Assembly: GCA_963674495.2 (NCBI GenBank)
Contig: CAXXLG010000002.1
Span: forward strand, 744,001-808,000
DNA: 64,000 bases
Source of the DNA: RGIG3178 sp963674495
GTDB taxonomy: Bacteria; Bacillota; Clostridia; Christensenellales; QAND01
Reading direction: 5' to 3'
In this document: positions 8,367-16,227 of the stretch, in pieces
Position numbering within the stretch: the first letter of the stretch is position 1
Layout: each line of letters begins with the position of its first letter
Position numbers and translations under genes: made by a program
Notes under the pieces: model-generated
The model's database searches: none
What the model saw: the letters and a program-made list of their open reading frames with translations, nothing else
Told to the model about the DNA's origin: nothing

Positions 8367-9354
8367 TTTGTTTCAACAATTCCTCACGTGCATTCTTTAC
8401 GGTCTTTGGGTTGATGCTCACGTCCCTGGGTACGAAATCGAGCCCCGCTATTTTTTGGTAGATGGCCCGCGGTTCTTCGTCGCTGGTTCCGTCGCTGCGA
8501 ACGATCAACTCATTGGCGCAAACACCATATCGATATTGTGGAAGCAGCGCGTGAAGTTGTAAGGACAAGCCCTCGGCATTTGCATCGCGAATGGTCAGCA
8601 TGATGTTGTCGTAAGTGTAGCGGAATTCCCGTACCGACCCGGAAAAGAGGATGGAGCCATCTTTCACGAACGCCATGTGCGAACAGGCGGCTTCGATCAG
8701 ATCGGGATCCTGCGATGCTAAAACGAGCGTTTTCTTCTGATCAGGGAATAATGCCGTGATTTCGGCTATAGCCCCTTTGAGTACATCTTCAAACCGGTAT
8801 TCGGGGAAATTAAACACCACCAGCTCGCTTTTGGAGAAGAGGCTGATCAACAACAGCACAACTGCCTTGTGTTCTCGTGGGAGCGTATACAGCGGTGTCA
8901 ACGCGATGCTCTTCAAGCCGATGTCGATTAAAAACTCAAGCATCTTTTCCTGAAGTTCAATTTTATTCCCTGGAATTTTCATGAGGGAAAACATCAAAAA
9001 TTCCAAAACACTCATGCTTTGATACGCCATGTTGGGATTGCCGATGTAAAAAACGTGAGGCAGTATGATACGCTTTTTTCGCATCATGCCCCGCTCGAGC
9101 AAAACGCAACGCCCGCTTTCATAGGGGCGGATGTTGGCGATAATCTCCAATAAAAGCCGGATTTCGAACGGCGATACACCGTCTACGCCATATACCTGTC
9201 CCTTGTGCACGGTCAGATCAATGCCGCGCAGGATGGACGCGGGATCGCTGCCGTTACGCAGGTAGTATTCGTTGGAGGTGATGCCCTGCATGGATACGAC
9301 GGTATTGACATTGTGCGGCACCGGCGGCGCCGGTGTACGCGTACGTTTGGGCAT
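8353..9354 (-). CDS. Degenerate ABC-transporter ATPase-like protein
   Basis: 333 residues with the ABC ATPase layout but no catalytic motif. The P-loop place reads GVDGVSPFE (about residues 57-65) without GKS/T. The Q-loop place is GNPNMAYQSMSVLEF. The signature place is LPREH (158-162) instead of LSGGQ. Walker B is ELVVFNFPEY (177-186) instead of an acidic DEP. The switch His is Gln215 in LASQDPD. The C-terminal segment after FVKDGSILFSG matches the usual ABC ending and is followed by about 90 extra residues. Start ATG 9354 follows GAGGTG. It probably forms the cytoplasmic partner of the permease-S26 fusion without hydrolysing ATP. Confidence 0.75.
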   Translation of the reverse strand: MPKRTRTPAPPVPHNVNTVVSMQGITSNEYYLRNGSDPASILRGIDLTVHKGQVYGVDGVSPFEIRLLLEIIANIRPYESGRCVLLERGMMRKKRIILPHVFYIGNPNMAYQSMSVLEFLMFSLMKIPGNKIELQEKMLEFLIDIGLKSIALTPLYTLPREHKAVVLLLISLFSKSELVVFNFPEYRFEDVLKGAIAEITALFPDQKKTLVLASQDPDLIEAACSHMAFVKDGSILFSGSVREFRYTYDNIMLTIRDANAEGLSLQLHALLPQYRYGVCANELIVRSDGTSDEEPRAIYQKIAGLDFVPRDVSINPKTVKNAREELLKQNAVH

Positions 9355-9366
9355 GATCTCACCTCG

Positions 9367-9891
9367 TTATGTGAACGGTATTTTAAGCAGGAATACGGCA
9401 AGCACGTTCTCCGGCCTGACGGGATCGACATCTGGCGAATTGATGGGGTTGTCCCCCTTGGTACGGTACGCAACGCTGCCGTCATCCCCTTGGAGTACTC
9501 CGATGATGCGGTGGGTGACCACGGCGTCATCATGTGCTTTAAACGTGATGATATCACCGGTTGTAAGCGCTGCGGCATCCTTTGGCGCTTTAGATAAAAT
9601 CACGGTGCCCACTTCAAGCGTGGGGGACATGCTGCCCGATTCCACAACGAACAGCTGGTAACCGAAAATGCTTGGGATGTTGCCGCGGCTCTTGGTTACA
9701 AGAACGGATACGAGTACGAATAAAAGCGCCGCCACCGTGGCGTAAAACAGCACATGCCCGAAGATTTTGAAGAAAACCTTTTGAGCGTACAGAAATTTGT
9801 GCGCTTGAATGGACTCAGCCTTCTTTTTGGCGGCGCTGAGTTCCTGACGCATCCGCTCGATCTGTTCGTCGGTTGTATACTGTATGCTCAT
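9367..9891 (-). CDS. sipW: SipW-type signal peptidase I (S26B)
   Basis: 174 residues. An N-terminal charged coiled region (1-42) precedes one membrane helix (46-66); the extracytoplasmic catalytic domain follows. Ser87 in VVESGSMSPTL is the nucleophile, and His127 in VVTHRIIG replaces the Lys of classical bacterial enzymes, as in the SipW/ER-type group; TKGDN and SPDVDPV complete the motifs. In Bacillus SipW processes TasA-like fibre proteins. Three such proteins lie immediately upstream on the same strand. ATG 9891 (or TTG 9894) is preferred over an earlier in-frame GTG at 9930 because AAGGGG precedes it. It has its own predicted promoter. The usual C-terminal helix is absent. Confidence 0.9.
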   Translation of the reverse strand: MSIQYTTDEQIERMRQELSAAKKKAESIQAHKFLYAQKVFFKIFGHVLFYATVAALLFVLVSVLVTKSRGNIPSIFGYQLFVVESGSMSPTLEVGTVILSKAPKDAAALTTGDIITFKAHDDAVVTHRIIGVLQGDDGSVAYRTKGDNPINSPDVDPVRPENVLAVFLLKIPFT

Positions 9892-9939
9892 CAATAAAAA
9901 ACCCCTTGATTGCGCGCATGGCATGTCCACAATGTGTTT

Positions 9940-9948
9940 ATTATATCA
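9940..9948 (-). promoter_or_regulatory. Extended -10 promoter ahead of sipW
   Basis: The minus strand reads TGATATAAT, an extended -10 element (TGn plus perfect TATAAT). No good -35 is seen at 17 bp. It sits between the hairpin at 9990-10015 and the sipW start, so sipW and the two genes after it can be transcribed apart from the fibre-protein genes. Confidence 0.6.
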
Positions 9949-9989
9949 TCATCTTTCGCGCGATTACACAAAATTGTGCGGATAATGAA

Positions 9990-10015
9990 GAAAGCTGTCC
10001 GCGTGGACAGCTTTC
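9990..10015 (-). terminator. Terminator or attenuator between the fibre gene and sipW
   Basis: A perfect 11-bp stem (GAAAGCTGTCC/GGACAGCTTTC) with a four-base loop, 14 bases after the stop of the upstream gene. The T-tract on the minus strand (TTCATTATCC) is weak, so partial read-through is likely. Confidence 0.7.
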
Positions 10016-10028
10016 TGTTGCATACGTT

Positions 10029-10562
10029 CTATTTCTGTGTGCCCGTTACGCCTACGGTGATCGCCGTGCCAAAATCGCCGTTTACGCTGGTGTAGTTGGA
10101 ATCTGCACTGCTGCTGGGCCAGTTGATGGTGACCGTATAGGTATGTGCCTGCCCCGTGGCTTTGAGCTCAAAGATGTCGGAAAACAACATGACACCCGTA
10201 CCGGTCTGTGTTCCCACCGTTGTGCCGGACTCGTTTTTGACGGTGACAACCAACGGAGCGATGGCCTTATAACCGCTTGCTGCATCGATTTTCACGGTAA
10301 ATGCAAGACTCATCGCGGTTTCCGAGATGACACTGCCGTCATAATTCTTCACGCTGAAAGACCAGTTAAGCGTCTCGCCCGGCGCGATCTTGACGTTTTC
10401 TTTAAATGTGTCGGTACCATTCTCCAGCATGATGAACTCCTTGGCCACAACGCTGCCGTCGGCCACTTCGTCGATGCTGGTGGTGTACAGCGCCATCGTA
10501 CCGGAAATAACGGAGATTGCTATAGCCAATACGAGCGCCATGCTCAAAAGTATTTTTTTCAT
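10029..10562 (-). CDS. TasA/CalY-like secreted protein with SipW-type signal
   Basis: 177 residues. The signal segment MKKILLSMALVLAIAISVISG-TMALYTTS has the SipW-dependent form (GT-A-YTTS, compare AGGTYAYF in TasA). The mature part is a single beta-rich domain: GSVVAKEFIMLENGTDTF, KIAPGETLNWSFSVKNYDG, then alternating strands ending in GVTGTQK, with no Cys. It closely parallels the first domain of the protein at 11359-12324, so both are likely substrates of the adjacent SipW and may co-assemble at the cell surface. Start ATG follows AGGGGG. TasA-family proteins form biofilm fibres; fibre formation here is inferred. Confidence 0.82.
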   Translation of the reverse strand: MKKILLSMALVLAIAISVISGTMALYTTSIDEVADGSVVAKEFIMLENGTDTFKENVKIAPGETLNWSFSVKNYDGSVISETAMSLAFTVKIDAASGYKAIAPLVVTVKNESGTTVGTQTGTGVMLFSDIFELKATGQAHTYTVTINWPSSSADSNYTSVNGDFGTAITVGVTGTQK

Positions 10563-10646
10563 GATGTGTACCCCCTATAGTTTTTTTTGTATTGTTCAAC
10601 CAGAAACCGGTTGTTGGCAAACGAATCCAAAGAATGTTCTATCAGT

Positions 10647-11309
10647 TCAAATCAACGGGATGTTCATTTGTTCACACAGCAAGATGGCTTGTTGATCGGT
10701 GCAGGTGGTAAAGTCCCCGTTATTTTCTTTCACCACCCGGACGTCCCCATCCAGCTCGTACAGCGTTTCGTCGAACAGGTTTACACCGTTCTGTCCGGCT
10801 GCGATGGTATAGAATCCGCTAGGTTTCGCGATCGTGCCATCTGAGAATTTGATCTTGGTTTTCGGCTTGAAATACAGCAGGTAGACCTCGCTTTGTTGTT
10901 TGGAACCGAAACTCAACGAACAATTCTGCTTCTGTTTGATTGTGCCCATAATCATAACGAAGGCCTTGTCGTTTTCAAGAACAGTATTATTTTTCACGTT
11001 CATGCCGTTTACTATGTAATCGCCACCTATATTGCTTTCGTCGGGCACGGGATTGACAATGGGCGTAATCGTCGGTTCAAGCGTTGGTTCTGCAGTCGGT
11101 TGTTCTGTAGGCTCAACTGTAGGTTCTGCGGTCGGTTGTTCTGTAGGTTTAACTGTAGGTTCTGCGGTTGGCTCGGGTGTGGCCTGTACGTCGGCCACGA
11201 TGCCGATTTCATATTTTGATGTCATGGTGTAACTTGAAAGCGTGCCAAACAGCGAAGCCACAACGATGGCGCTGATTAGAAATAGTATTGTCATTACCTT
11301 GAATTTCAC
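10647..11309 (-). CDS. Secreted PT-repeat protein with SipW-like signal
   Basis: 220 residues. An N-terminal helix (VMTILFLISAIVVASLFGTLSSYTMTS) ends in a GT-SSYT motif like the SipW substrates beside it. Next comes a Pro/Thr/Glu spacer made of 12-residue repeats (PTAEPTVEPTEQ type), which usually spans the cell wall. The C-terminal domain (about 95-220) has no recognised family: FVMIMGTIKQKQNCSLSFG, FKPKTKIKFSDGTIAKPSGFYTIAAGQ. I prefer GTG 11309, nine bases after AGGGG; a TTG lies three codons earlier, almost on the ribosome site. It sits between two TasA-like genes, so it is probably an accessory or anchoring surface protein. Confidence 0.72.
   Translation of the reverse strand: MKFKVMTILFLISAIVVASLFGTLSSYTMTSKYEIGIVADVQATPEPTAEPTVKPTEQPTAEPTVEPTEQPTAEPTLEPTITPIVNPVPDESNIGGDYIVNGMNVKNNTVLENDKAFVMIMGTIKQKQNCSLSFGSKQQSEVYLLYFKPKTKIKFSDGTIAKPSGFYTIAAGQNGVNLFDETLYELDGDVRVVKENNGDFTTCTDQQAILLCEQMNIPLI
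11077..11184. repeat. 36-bp tandem repeat encoding the PT spacer
   Basis: Three imperfect tandem 36-bp units, each coding for a 12-residue PT-rich block within the secreted protein at 10647-11309. Such repeats can change copy number by slippage and so alter spacer length. Confidence 0.8.
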
Positions 11310-11358
11310 TGTTTGCAACCCCTTTCACATTGGTTTTATCTGAGCTTTCGCCAAACCG

Positions 11359-12324
11359 TCAATTCGTGTAGTAGATGCACTCAACTTGTACGGATTCACC
11401 GTTTACCGTCACGCTCGCAATGGGGGTGAGACCATCGCCTATGGCTTGTCCCTCAAAGCGGATGCTCCCATTTGCGGATATGGTCTTGTTGTATCCGAGG
11501 CTGGCGATTCGGTATTCGCCCGTGTCGCTGTTCTCATCGGCCAAACGGGCGTTCCAACAGTTGTAGATGTCTTCGTTGAGGACAAATTCCATCTGGCTCC
11601 AATCGCGTATCTGCTCATCCGTATTATTGTAGATGGTAACGGTAAAGTTATGCTTTTGAATCCCGTCTGTCATGCTACTGGTTTTAGGATCCCAAACCGC
11701 GCCCTCCGTCCATGGCTCCTCCGTACGGTATACAACCTTGACGCCGCTTGTGGCCGTCTGGTCCCCGCCAGATGTTGGTTCGTCCTGATCGCCCATGGCA
11801 AGCTGGGACGCCGAGGCGGATACGTTGATGGAAGTGCCGTATTCGTGGCCGGCGAAATCGTTGTCCGAATCGCCCTTGGGCCAGTGGATCTCAAGGGTAT
11901 AAGCATCGCTTTGGCCTTTATTGGACAGCGGGAACGATCCTGTTGCTGTTAACGTTCCTGTTCCGGAGAGGGTATCAATGGCTTTGCCATTCTCGTCCTT
12001 TACCGTGACGGTGAGTGGCGCGATGGCCTGCTTGTCCTCGGTGGCGTGTACATCAAAGGCCAGTTGGTAGTACAGGTCGGTTTCGGTCAAAGTGTTTCCG
12101 TCAAAATTTTTGACGGCGAACTGCCAAACAACGGTTTCGTCCGGCGCGATCTTGATGCCCTGACCAAAGGTATCCATTCCATCCTCGACAAAGATAAATT
12201 CCTTGCCTACGGCGCTTCCGTACGCCAACGTATCGATGCTGGTTGTGTAGTTGGCCAGCGTTCCGGCAAGAACCGAACTGACGATGGCAAGTACCAGCAG
12301 TGAAATCGTTATCGTCCTTTTCAA
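11359..12324 (-). CDS. TasA-like secreted protein with C-terminal CBM2-like domain
   Basis: 321 residues. The signal MKRTITISLLVLAIVSSVLAG-TLANYTTS is of SipW type. Residues 30-170 form a TasA-like beta domain homologous to the whole mature part of the protein at 10029-10562 (shared GS-V-KEFI, DTF, KIAP-ET, VKN-DG). After a Gly/Ser/Thr linker, residues about 195-321 resemble a carbohydrate-binding (CBM2-type) fold: FTVTIYNNTDEQIRDWSQMEFVL, then CWNARL, then LGYNKTISANGSIRFEGQ. The start is TTG 12324 behind GGGAGGG. It is the first gene of the set. A fibre subunit carrying a glycan-binding head is the natural reading; binding is inferred from pattern only. Confidence 0.8.
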   Translation of the reverse strand: MKRTITISLLVLAIVSSVLAGTLANYTTSIDTLAYGSAVGKEFIFVEDGMDTFGQGIKIAPDETVVWQFAVKNFDGNTLTETDLYYQLAFDVHATEDKQAIAPLTVTVKDENGKAIDTLSGTGTLTATGSFPLSNKGQSDAYTLEIHWPKGDSDNDFAGHEYGTSINVSASASQLAMGDQDEPTSGGDQTATSGVKVVYRTEEPWTEGAVWDPKTSSMTDGIQKHNFTVTIYNNTDEQIRDWSQMEFVLNEDIYNCWNARLADENSDTGEYRIASLGYNKTISANGSIRFEGQAIGDGLTPIASVTVNGESVQVECIYYTN

Positions 12325-12438
12325 AGCAATCCCTCCCTTCTGTATGTGCGGTGGCGTGATCCAAACAACCGTCCCGCAGTTCGCACACGAGATCGCGTGT
12401 TACGAATATATCAACACATTCATATCTTGGTGTAACCT

Positions 12439-12467
12439 ATACTAACACAGGCAAATGGATTTGTAAA
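12439..12467 (-). promoter_or_regulatory. Promoter of the fibre/SipW gene set
   Basis: On the minus strand, -35 TTTACA (12462-12467), 17-bp spacer, extended -10 TGT-TAGTAT (12439-12444). The leader is about 110 bases. GTGTAACCTAT, just past the -10, occurs again near 12707. Confidence 0.55.
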
Positions 12468-12960
12468 TACATATTTTGTAAAATTATGATAAATAATGTA
12501 ATTAATTATTTAGGGCAAATGCCCGCAATATTCAAGTTATTCATGTAGGCTTGATGAATATGTATAATAAGGAGTAGTATCGATGATATTGGCGCATATT
12601 ATTCAATATATATGTATAATTATAATTAGAAACCGACAGGGAAATAGCGTGACAAAAATAATATGCAGATGGCGACGTGTAATATATCGTGCTAAATAAA
12701 CGATTTGTGTAACCTATCTTGATATATATTACAAGCGAATAACGTGATTTACAGGTAAGTTCATCGAATTCTCAAGTGGTGTAGATTTCATGAGATTGGC
12801 AGGCAATTAGGAAATGTAACCTCTGTGGGTTGTGCGATTCAAAAGAAGAAGAGAAAGTATTGGGCTGTGCTGGAGATATATGATATCGGTCAAAGCATAT
12901 ACAACAATCCAGGATACCGTGGTATACTGACTCAAAAGCTGCATTTGGAGGAACGGATAT
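12468..12960. other. AT-rich intergenic region between divergent transcripts
   Basis: About 490 bases with no convincing gene. GTGTAACCTAT occurs at both ends (near 12430 and 12707). Just ahead of the MerR gene is a dyad ATACC-GT-GGTAT (about 12913-12925) that overlaps a -10-like TATACT at 12923, a plausible autoregulatory site. Confidence 0.4.
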
Positions 12961-13791
12961 ATGAGCAGCGACGCTCAACTGTTTACAATCGGCGAAATGG
13001 CAGGTCTGTATGGTGTGAACGTACAGACCTTGCGGTACTATGATTCTATCGGCCTGTTTTGTCCTGCCGAGCGTGACGAAATAACGGGATACCGCTATTA
13101 TTGCGCGGACCAGTTTGAGGAATTGAACACCATCCGGTACCTCCGCAGGCTTGATCTGCCAATCCGGGAGATACAGAGTATCATGAAGGAACGAAACCTT
13201 GCGGACATACTCGTTATCTTTGAAAAGCAGTGCGTTCGGGTCCGCGAACGAATGGCCGAGCTGTCTCGTATTGAGCGGAACATCGGCACACGAATCGAAC
13301 AGATTACATCTGCCATGCAAAGCGGTGATAGCGTGAACAAAATAAAGGAGAAAAAGCTGCCGGCGCGTCGGGCCATCATGCTCAAGCGCAACATTGCGAG
13401 CGGGGAAGATCTTGAGTTGCCCATCCGTCTGCTGGAGCAGACGGCGCATTTGCAGGACAGTATATTTTTGGGTAAGATCGGTCTGTCCATTGCACGGGAC
13501 TACTTGGTTCAACGCGATGTTGATGCGTACCATGCGATCTTTTTGCTGTTGGAGGACACGGACCAAAGCGATGTGGATTGCCGAATAATTCCCGAAGGCA
13601 CGTACGTGTGCATGATGTACAACGGCACGCACGCCCAATCCGCGGCGCATTATCTGGCGCTGCTGGATCATTGCGATACAAACGCGCTTTGGATTTTGGG
13701 CGATTCGGTGGAGATCACCTACATCGATTACGGCCTGACAAGCGACACAAAGCAATTTATGACGGAGATACAATTGCTTGTAGCTGAGTAA
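12961..13791 (+). CDS. MerR-family regulator with GyrI-like effector domain
   Basis: 276 residues. The N-terminal winged helix is diagnostic: FTIGEMAGLYGVNVQTLRYYDSIGLFCPAERDEITGYRYY. A long coiled coil (about 75-125) provides dimerisation, and residues 130-276 form a GyrI/BmrR-like ligand pocket (RIIPEGTYVCMMYNG). BmrR-type members bind organic cations or hydrophobic drugs and untwist promoters with long spacers. Start ATG 12961 follows GGAGGA. The next operon, 80 bp downstream, has a dyad operator inside a 19-bp promoter spacer, so it is the likely target. The ligand is unknown. Confidence 0.9.
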   Translation: MSSDAQLFTIGEMAGLYGVNVQTLRYYDSIGLFCPAERDEITGYRYYCADQFEELNTIRYLRRLDLPIREIQSIMKERNLADILVIFEKQCVRVRERMAELSRIERNIGTRIEQITSAMQSGDSVNKIKEKKLPARRAIMLKRNIASGEDLELPIRLLEQTAHLQDSIFLGKIGLSIARDYLVQRDVDAYHAIFLLLEDTDQSDVDCRIIPEGTYVCMMYNGTHAQSAAHYLALLDHCDTNALWILGDSVEITYIDYGLTSDTKQFMTEIQLLVAE

Positions 13792-13804
13792 AAGGAATTC
13801 TGCG

Positions 13805-13835
13805 TTGACCTTATAGTAGCTATAGGGTATATGCT
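13805..13835 (+). promoter_or_regulatory. MerR-type promoter with operator in a 19-bp spacer
   Basis: -35 TTGACC (13805-13810), 19-bp spacer, -10 TATGCT (13830-13835). The spacer carries the near-perfect dyad ACCTTATAG-TAG-CTATAGGGT. An over-long spacer with a centred dyad is the classic architecture activated by MerR proteins, and a MerR gene ends 13 bases upstream. Confidence 0.8.
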
Positions 13836-13872
13836 GTTTTTATCCACATACGTACGGAAAGGAAGGCAAAGC

Positions 13873-14862
13873 ATGAAAGTACTGCTGATGACGCTGGCGC
13901 AGAGGATCAAACGGTTTTATGATTTGGATACGCTGCCCAGGGAATGGGAACTAATATTTGCCGGCTATGAGAATGACGTTAATAAGCTGATGGAATTGGG
14001 CGGCGACGCCGACGTGATTCTTGCAGATGCCATGCAAGGGGTGCCGCGTGAACTCATAGAACGTATGCCCAATCTCAAGATGATCCATTCGGAAGGCGTT
14101 GGTTACGACTGGATCGATGTGCAGGCGGCAAAGGAAAAGGGCGTGTATGTGTGCAACAATGCTGCGGCCAACAGCAAGGCGGTGGCGGAGCAGGCCATTA
14201 TGCTGATGCTGGCTGTTTTGCGCCATACGGTGGAGGGACACAGCATGGTCCGCCAGGCGCGCCAGATTGAAGCCAAGAGCAGCTGGAGCCTTGCGGGCAT
14301 TCGCGAGCTATGGAACTGCCATGTTGGCCTCATTGGCTTGGGCGACATCGGTCGCGAGACTGCCAAACGGTTGCGGTGTTTTGAATGCAGGGTAAGCTAT
14401 TTCAGCAGGACAAGGCTGGATGATGAGATGGAAAAAGAGCTGGGCGTCGAATACCTGCCTCTGGATAAATTGCTCGGTGCCTGCGACATCGTCAGCCTGC
14501 ATATCCCATCCAACGAAGCGACCCAGCATTTCATGGATAGGGACAAGCTCAAAAAGATGAAACACGACGCCATTTTGATCAACACCGCGCGCGGCGAGGT
14601 GGTGGATCAAGATGCCCTAATTGCCGCCATCAAAGACGGCGTTATCGGCGGCGCGGGTTTGGATACCATCACCCCCGAACCGGTGTTGCCGGACAATACG
14701 CTGTTGCATCTGCCGGAGGAGTTGTACAAGAAAATCACGCTGGCACCGCACATCGGCGGCGTGACGCAGCAGGCCTTCATACGTATGCATGCGTTTGCGT
14801 GGGACAACATCCGGCGCATCGATGAAAAGCAAAAGCCGCTCAACATCGTCAACGGACTTTGA
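13873..14862 (+). CDS. D-isomer-specific 2-hydroxyacid dehydrogenase
   Basis: 329 residues, NAD(P)-dependent oxidation/reduction of a 2-hydroxy/2-keto acid. The N-terminal catalytic half contains MIHSEGVGYDWIDV and NNAAANSKAVAEQ. The Rossmann motif is HVGLIGLGDIGRETAKRL. The catalytic Arg lies in LINTARGEVVDQ, the Glu in the TPEPVLPDN region and the His in LAPHIGG. ATG 13873 is chosen because AAAGGAAGG precedes it and it begins MKVLLMT. It is the first gene of an operon with an aminotransferase 19 bp downstream, under a MerR-type promoter. The pair could interconvert a hydroxy acid, keto acid and amino acid; the substrate is unknown. Confidence 0.9.
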   Translation: MKVLLMTLAQRIKRFYDLDTLPREWELIFAGYENDVNKLMELGGDADVILADAMQGVPRELIERMPNLKMIHSEGVGYDWIDVQAAKEKGVYVCNNAAANSKAVAEQAIMLMLAVLRHTVEGHSMVRQARQIEAKSSWSLAGIRELWNCHVGLIGLGDIGRETAKRLRCFECRVSYFSRTRLDDEMEKELGVEYLPLDKLLGACDIVSLHIPSNEATQHFMDRDKLKKMKHDAILINTARGEVVDQDALIAAIKDGVIGGAGLDTITPEPVLPDNTLLHLPEELYKKITLAPHIGGVTQQAFIRMHAFAWDNIRRIDEKQKPLNIVNGL

Positions 14863-14881
14863 TTTAGAGGAGAGAACAAAC

Positions 14882-16066
14882 ATGATTGCACAGGTTTATA
14901 GAGAAATGCTCGGCCAAAAATCCGCCATTCGGGAAGTGTTCATGTTCGGCAGGCAAAGGGCAAAGGAGATTGGGTACGACAACGTGTTCGATTTCAGCTT
15001 GGGCAACCCGTCTGTGCCGGTACCCGATGCTTTTACCGAAAGTATTGTCAGGTGGGCAACGTGCGGGAATTCGCTGGCCGTGCACGGGTACAGCCCCAGC
15101 AGCGGCATCGAATCGGTGCGCGAGAAAGTGGCTGAATCGCTCAAACGGCGCTTTCATTTGCCATATGAGGCGGAGCACATTTTCATGACGTCCGGCGCAG
15201 CGGGCGCCCTGGCCCATGCGGTCAGGGCTGTAACGGTTGCGGGGGATGAGGTGATCACGTTTGCACCGTTCTTTCCGGAATATGGACCGTATATTAATCT
15301 GTCCGGCGCGCAGCTTACAATCGTTCCGCCGCAACCGGAGGATTTTCAGATCAACTTTGAGGCATTTCAAGCCATGCTTTCCCCCAAAACTATGGCGGTA
15401 TTGGTCAATACGCCCAACAACCCGTCCGGTATGGTATATTCTCATCAGACGCTGCAAACGCTGGCGGATATTCTCAGGGACAGGGAGGAACAATACGGCC
15501 ATCCGATCTACCTGATTTCAGACGAACCTTACCGTGAGATCGTGTTTGAAGGTGTACGAGCCCCTTACGTGGCAAGTTACCATAAAAACGCCATCACATG
15601 CTATTCGTTCAGCAAAGCGCTGTCCATCCCGGGCGAGCGGATCGGCTACGTGGCGGTGAACCCTGCTTGCGAAGACGCCAAGCTGATCGTGCAGATGTGC
15701 GTGCAGATATCCCGCGGCATTGGGCACAACTGTCCGCCGTCCATCATCCAATTGGCGGTGGCGGACGTAATCGACTCGACGTCGGACATGTCGACGTATG
15801 AAACGAATATGAATATCCTCTACGAAGAGCTGATAAAACTCGGGTTTTCCATCGTCAAACCGGGCGGCACGTTTTACATGTTCCCCAAAGCGATGGGTGC
15901 GGACGCAGTCGCGTTCTGTAAGCGCGCGCTCAAGCATGACCTGTTGCTGGTGCCGGGCAACAGCTTTGGTTGCGGCGACCATTTTCGGATCGCCTATTGC
16001 ATACCAACGGAAAAGGTCATGCGATCGCTGGACGCCTTCCGAAAGCTGGCCGGAGAATACAGGTAA
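14882..16066 (+). CDS. Class I/II PLP-dependent aminotransferase
   Basis: 394 residues, aspartate-aminotransferase fold. Seen are VFDFSLGNPSVPVP, the PLP-phosphate region MTSGAAGALAHAVRAV, NTPNNPSGMVYS, ISDEPYREIVF with the PLP-ring Asp and Tyr, and the Schiff-base Lys in YSFSKALSIPGERIGYV. The carboxylate-binding Arg is near DHFRIAYC. ATG 14882 has GAGGAG eight bases upstream and 19 bp separate it from the dehydrogenase stop. It shares that operon and its MerR control. The N-terminal extension before LGNPS resembles family members annotated as aspartate or aromatic aminotransferases in Clostridia. The amino donor cannot be assigned. Confidence 0.9.
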   Translation: MIAQVYREMLGQKSAIREVFMFGRQRAKEIGYDNVFDFSLGNPSVPVPDAFTESIVRWATCGNSLAVHGYSPSSGIESVREKVAESLKRRFHLPYEAEHIFMTSGAAGALAHAVRAVTVAGDEVITFAPFFPEYGPYINLSGAQLTIVPPQPEDFQINFEAFQAMLSPKTMAVLVNTPNNPSGMVYSHQTLQTLADILRDREEQYGHPIYLISDEPYREIVFEGVRAPYVASYHKNAITCYSFSKALSIPGERIGYVAVNPACEDAKLIVQMCVQISRGIGHNCPPSIIQLAVADVIDSTSDMSTYETNMNILYEELIKLGFSIVKPGGTFYMFPKAMGADAVAFCKRALKHDLLLVPGNSFGCGDHFRIAYCIPTEKVMRSLDAFRKLAGEYR

Positions 16067-16074
16067 CGCCGATG

Positions 16075-16112
16075 CAAAAACCTCCCAGAGCATGCTTTCG
16101 GAGGTTTTTTTC
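16075..16112 (+). terminator. Terminator of the dehydrogenase/aminotransferase operon
   Basis: AAAAACCTCC pairs with GGAGGTTTTT around a 13-base loop, followed by more T residues, starting nine bases after the aminotransferase stop. Confidence 0.9.
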
Positions 16113-16164
16113 ATACATTGAATAGATCGCACATAAGCGGACGGATGATCAAAAGCGAATGTCC

Positions 16165-16193
16165 TTGACGGAAAACAACCATCAGCATACAAT
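16165..16193 (+). promoter_or_regulatory. Promoter of the ABC-F gene
   Basis: -35 TTGACG (16165-16170), 17-bp spacer, -10 TACAAT (16188-16193). Transcription from about 16200 gives a leader of roughly 235 bases, unusually long for one gene and containing a short reading frame and a terminator. Confidence 0.7.
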
Positions 16194-16227
16194 AATATTG
16201 ATCGAAAAAAGGAGTACAAAGTATACA

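Noticed and set aside
11063..11190. CRISPR-like array because of regular 36-bp repeats
   Set aside because: The units are adjacent, without spacers, and code in frame for PT-rich protein.
12825..13043. Plus-strand frame ahead of and overlapping the MerR gene
   Set aside because: It overlaps the MerR start in another frame and has no ribosome site; the MerR frame is certain.
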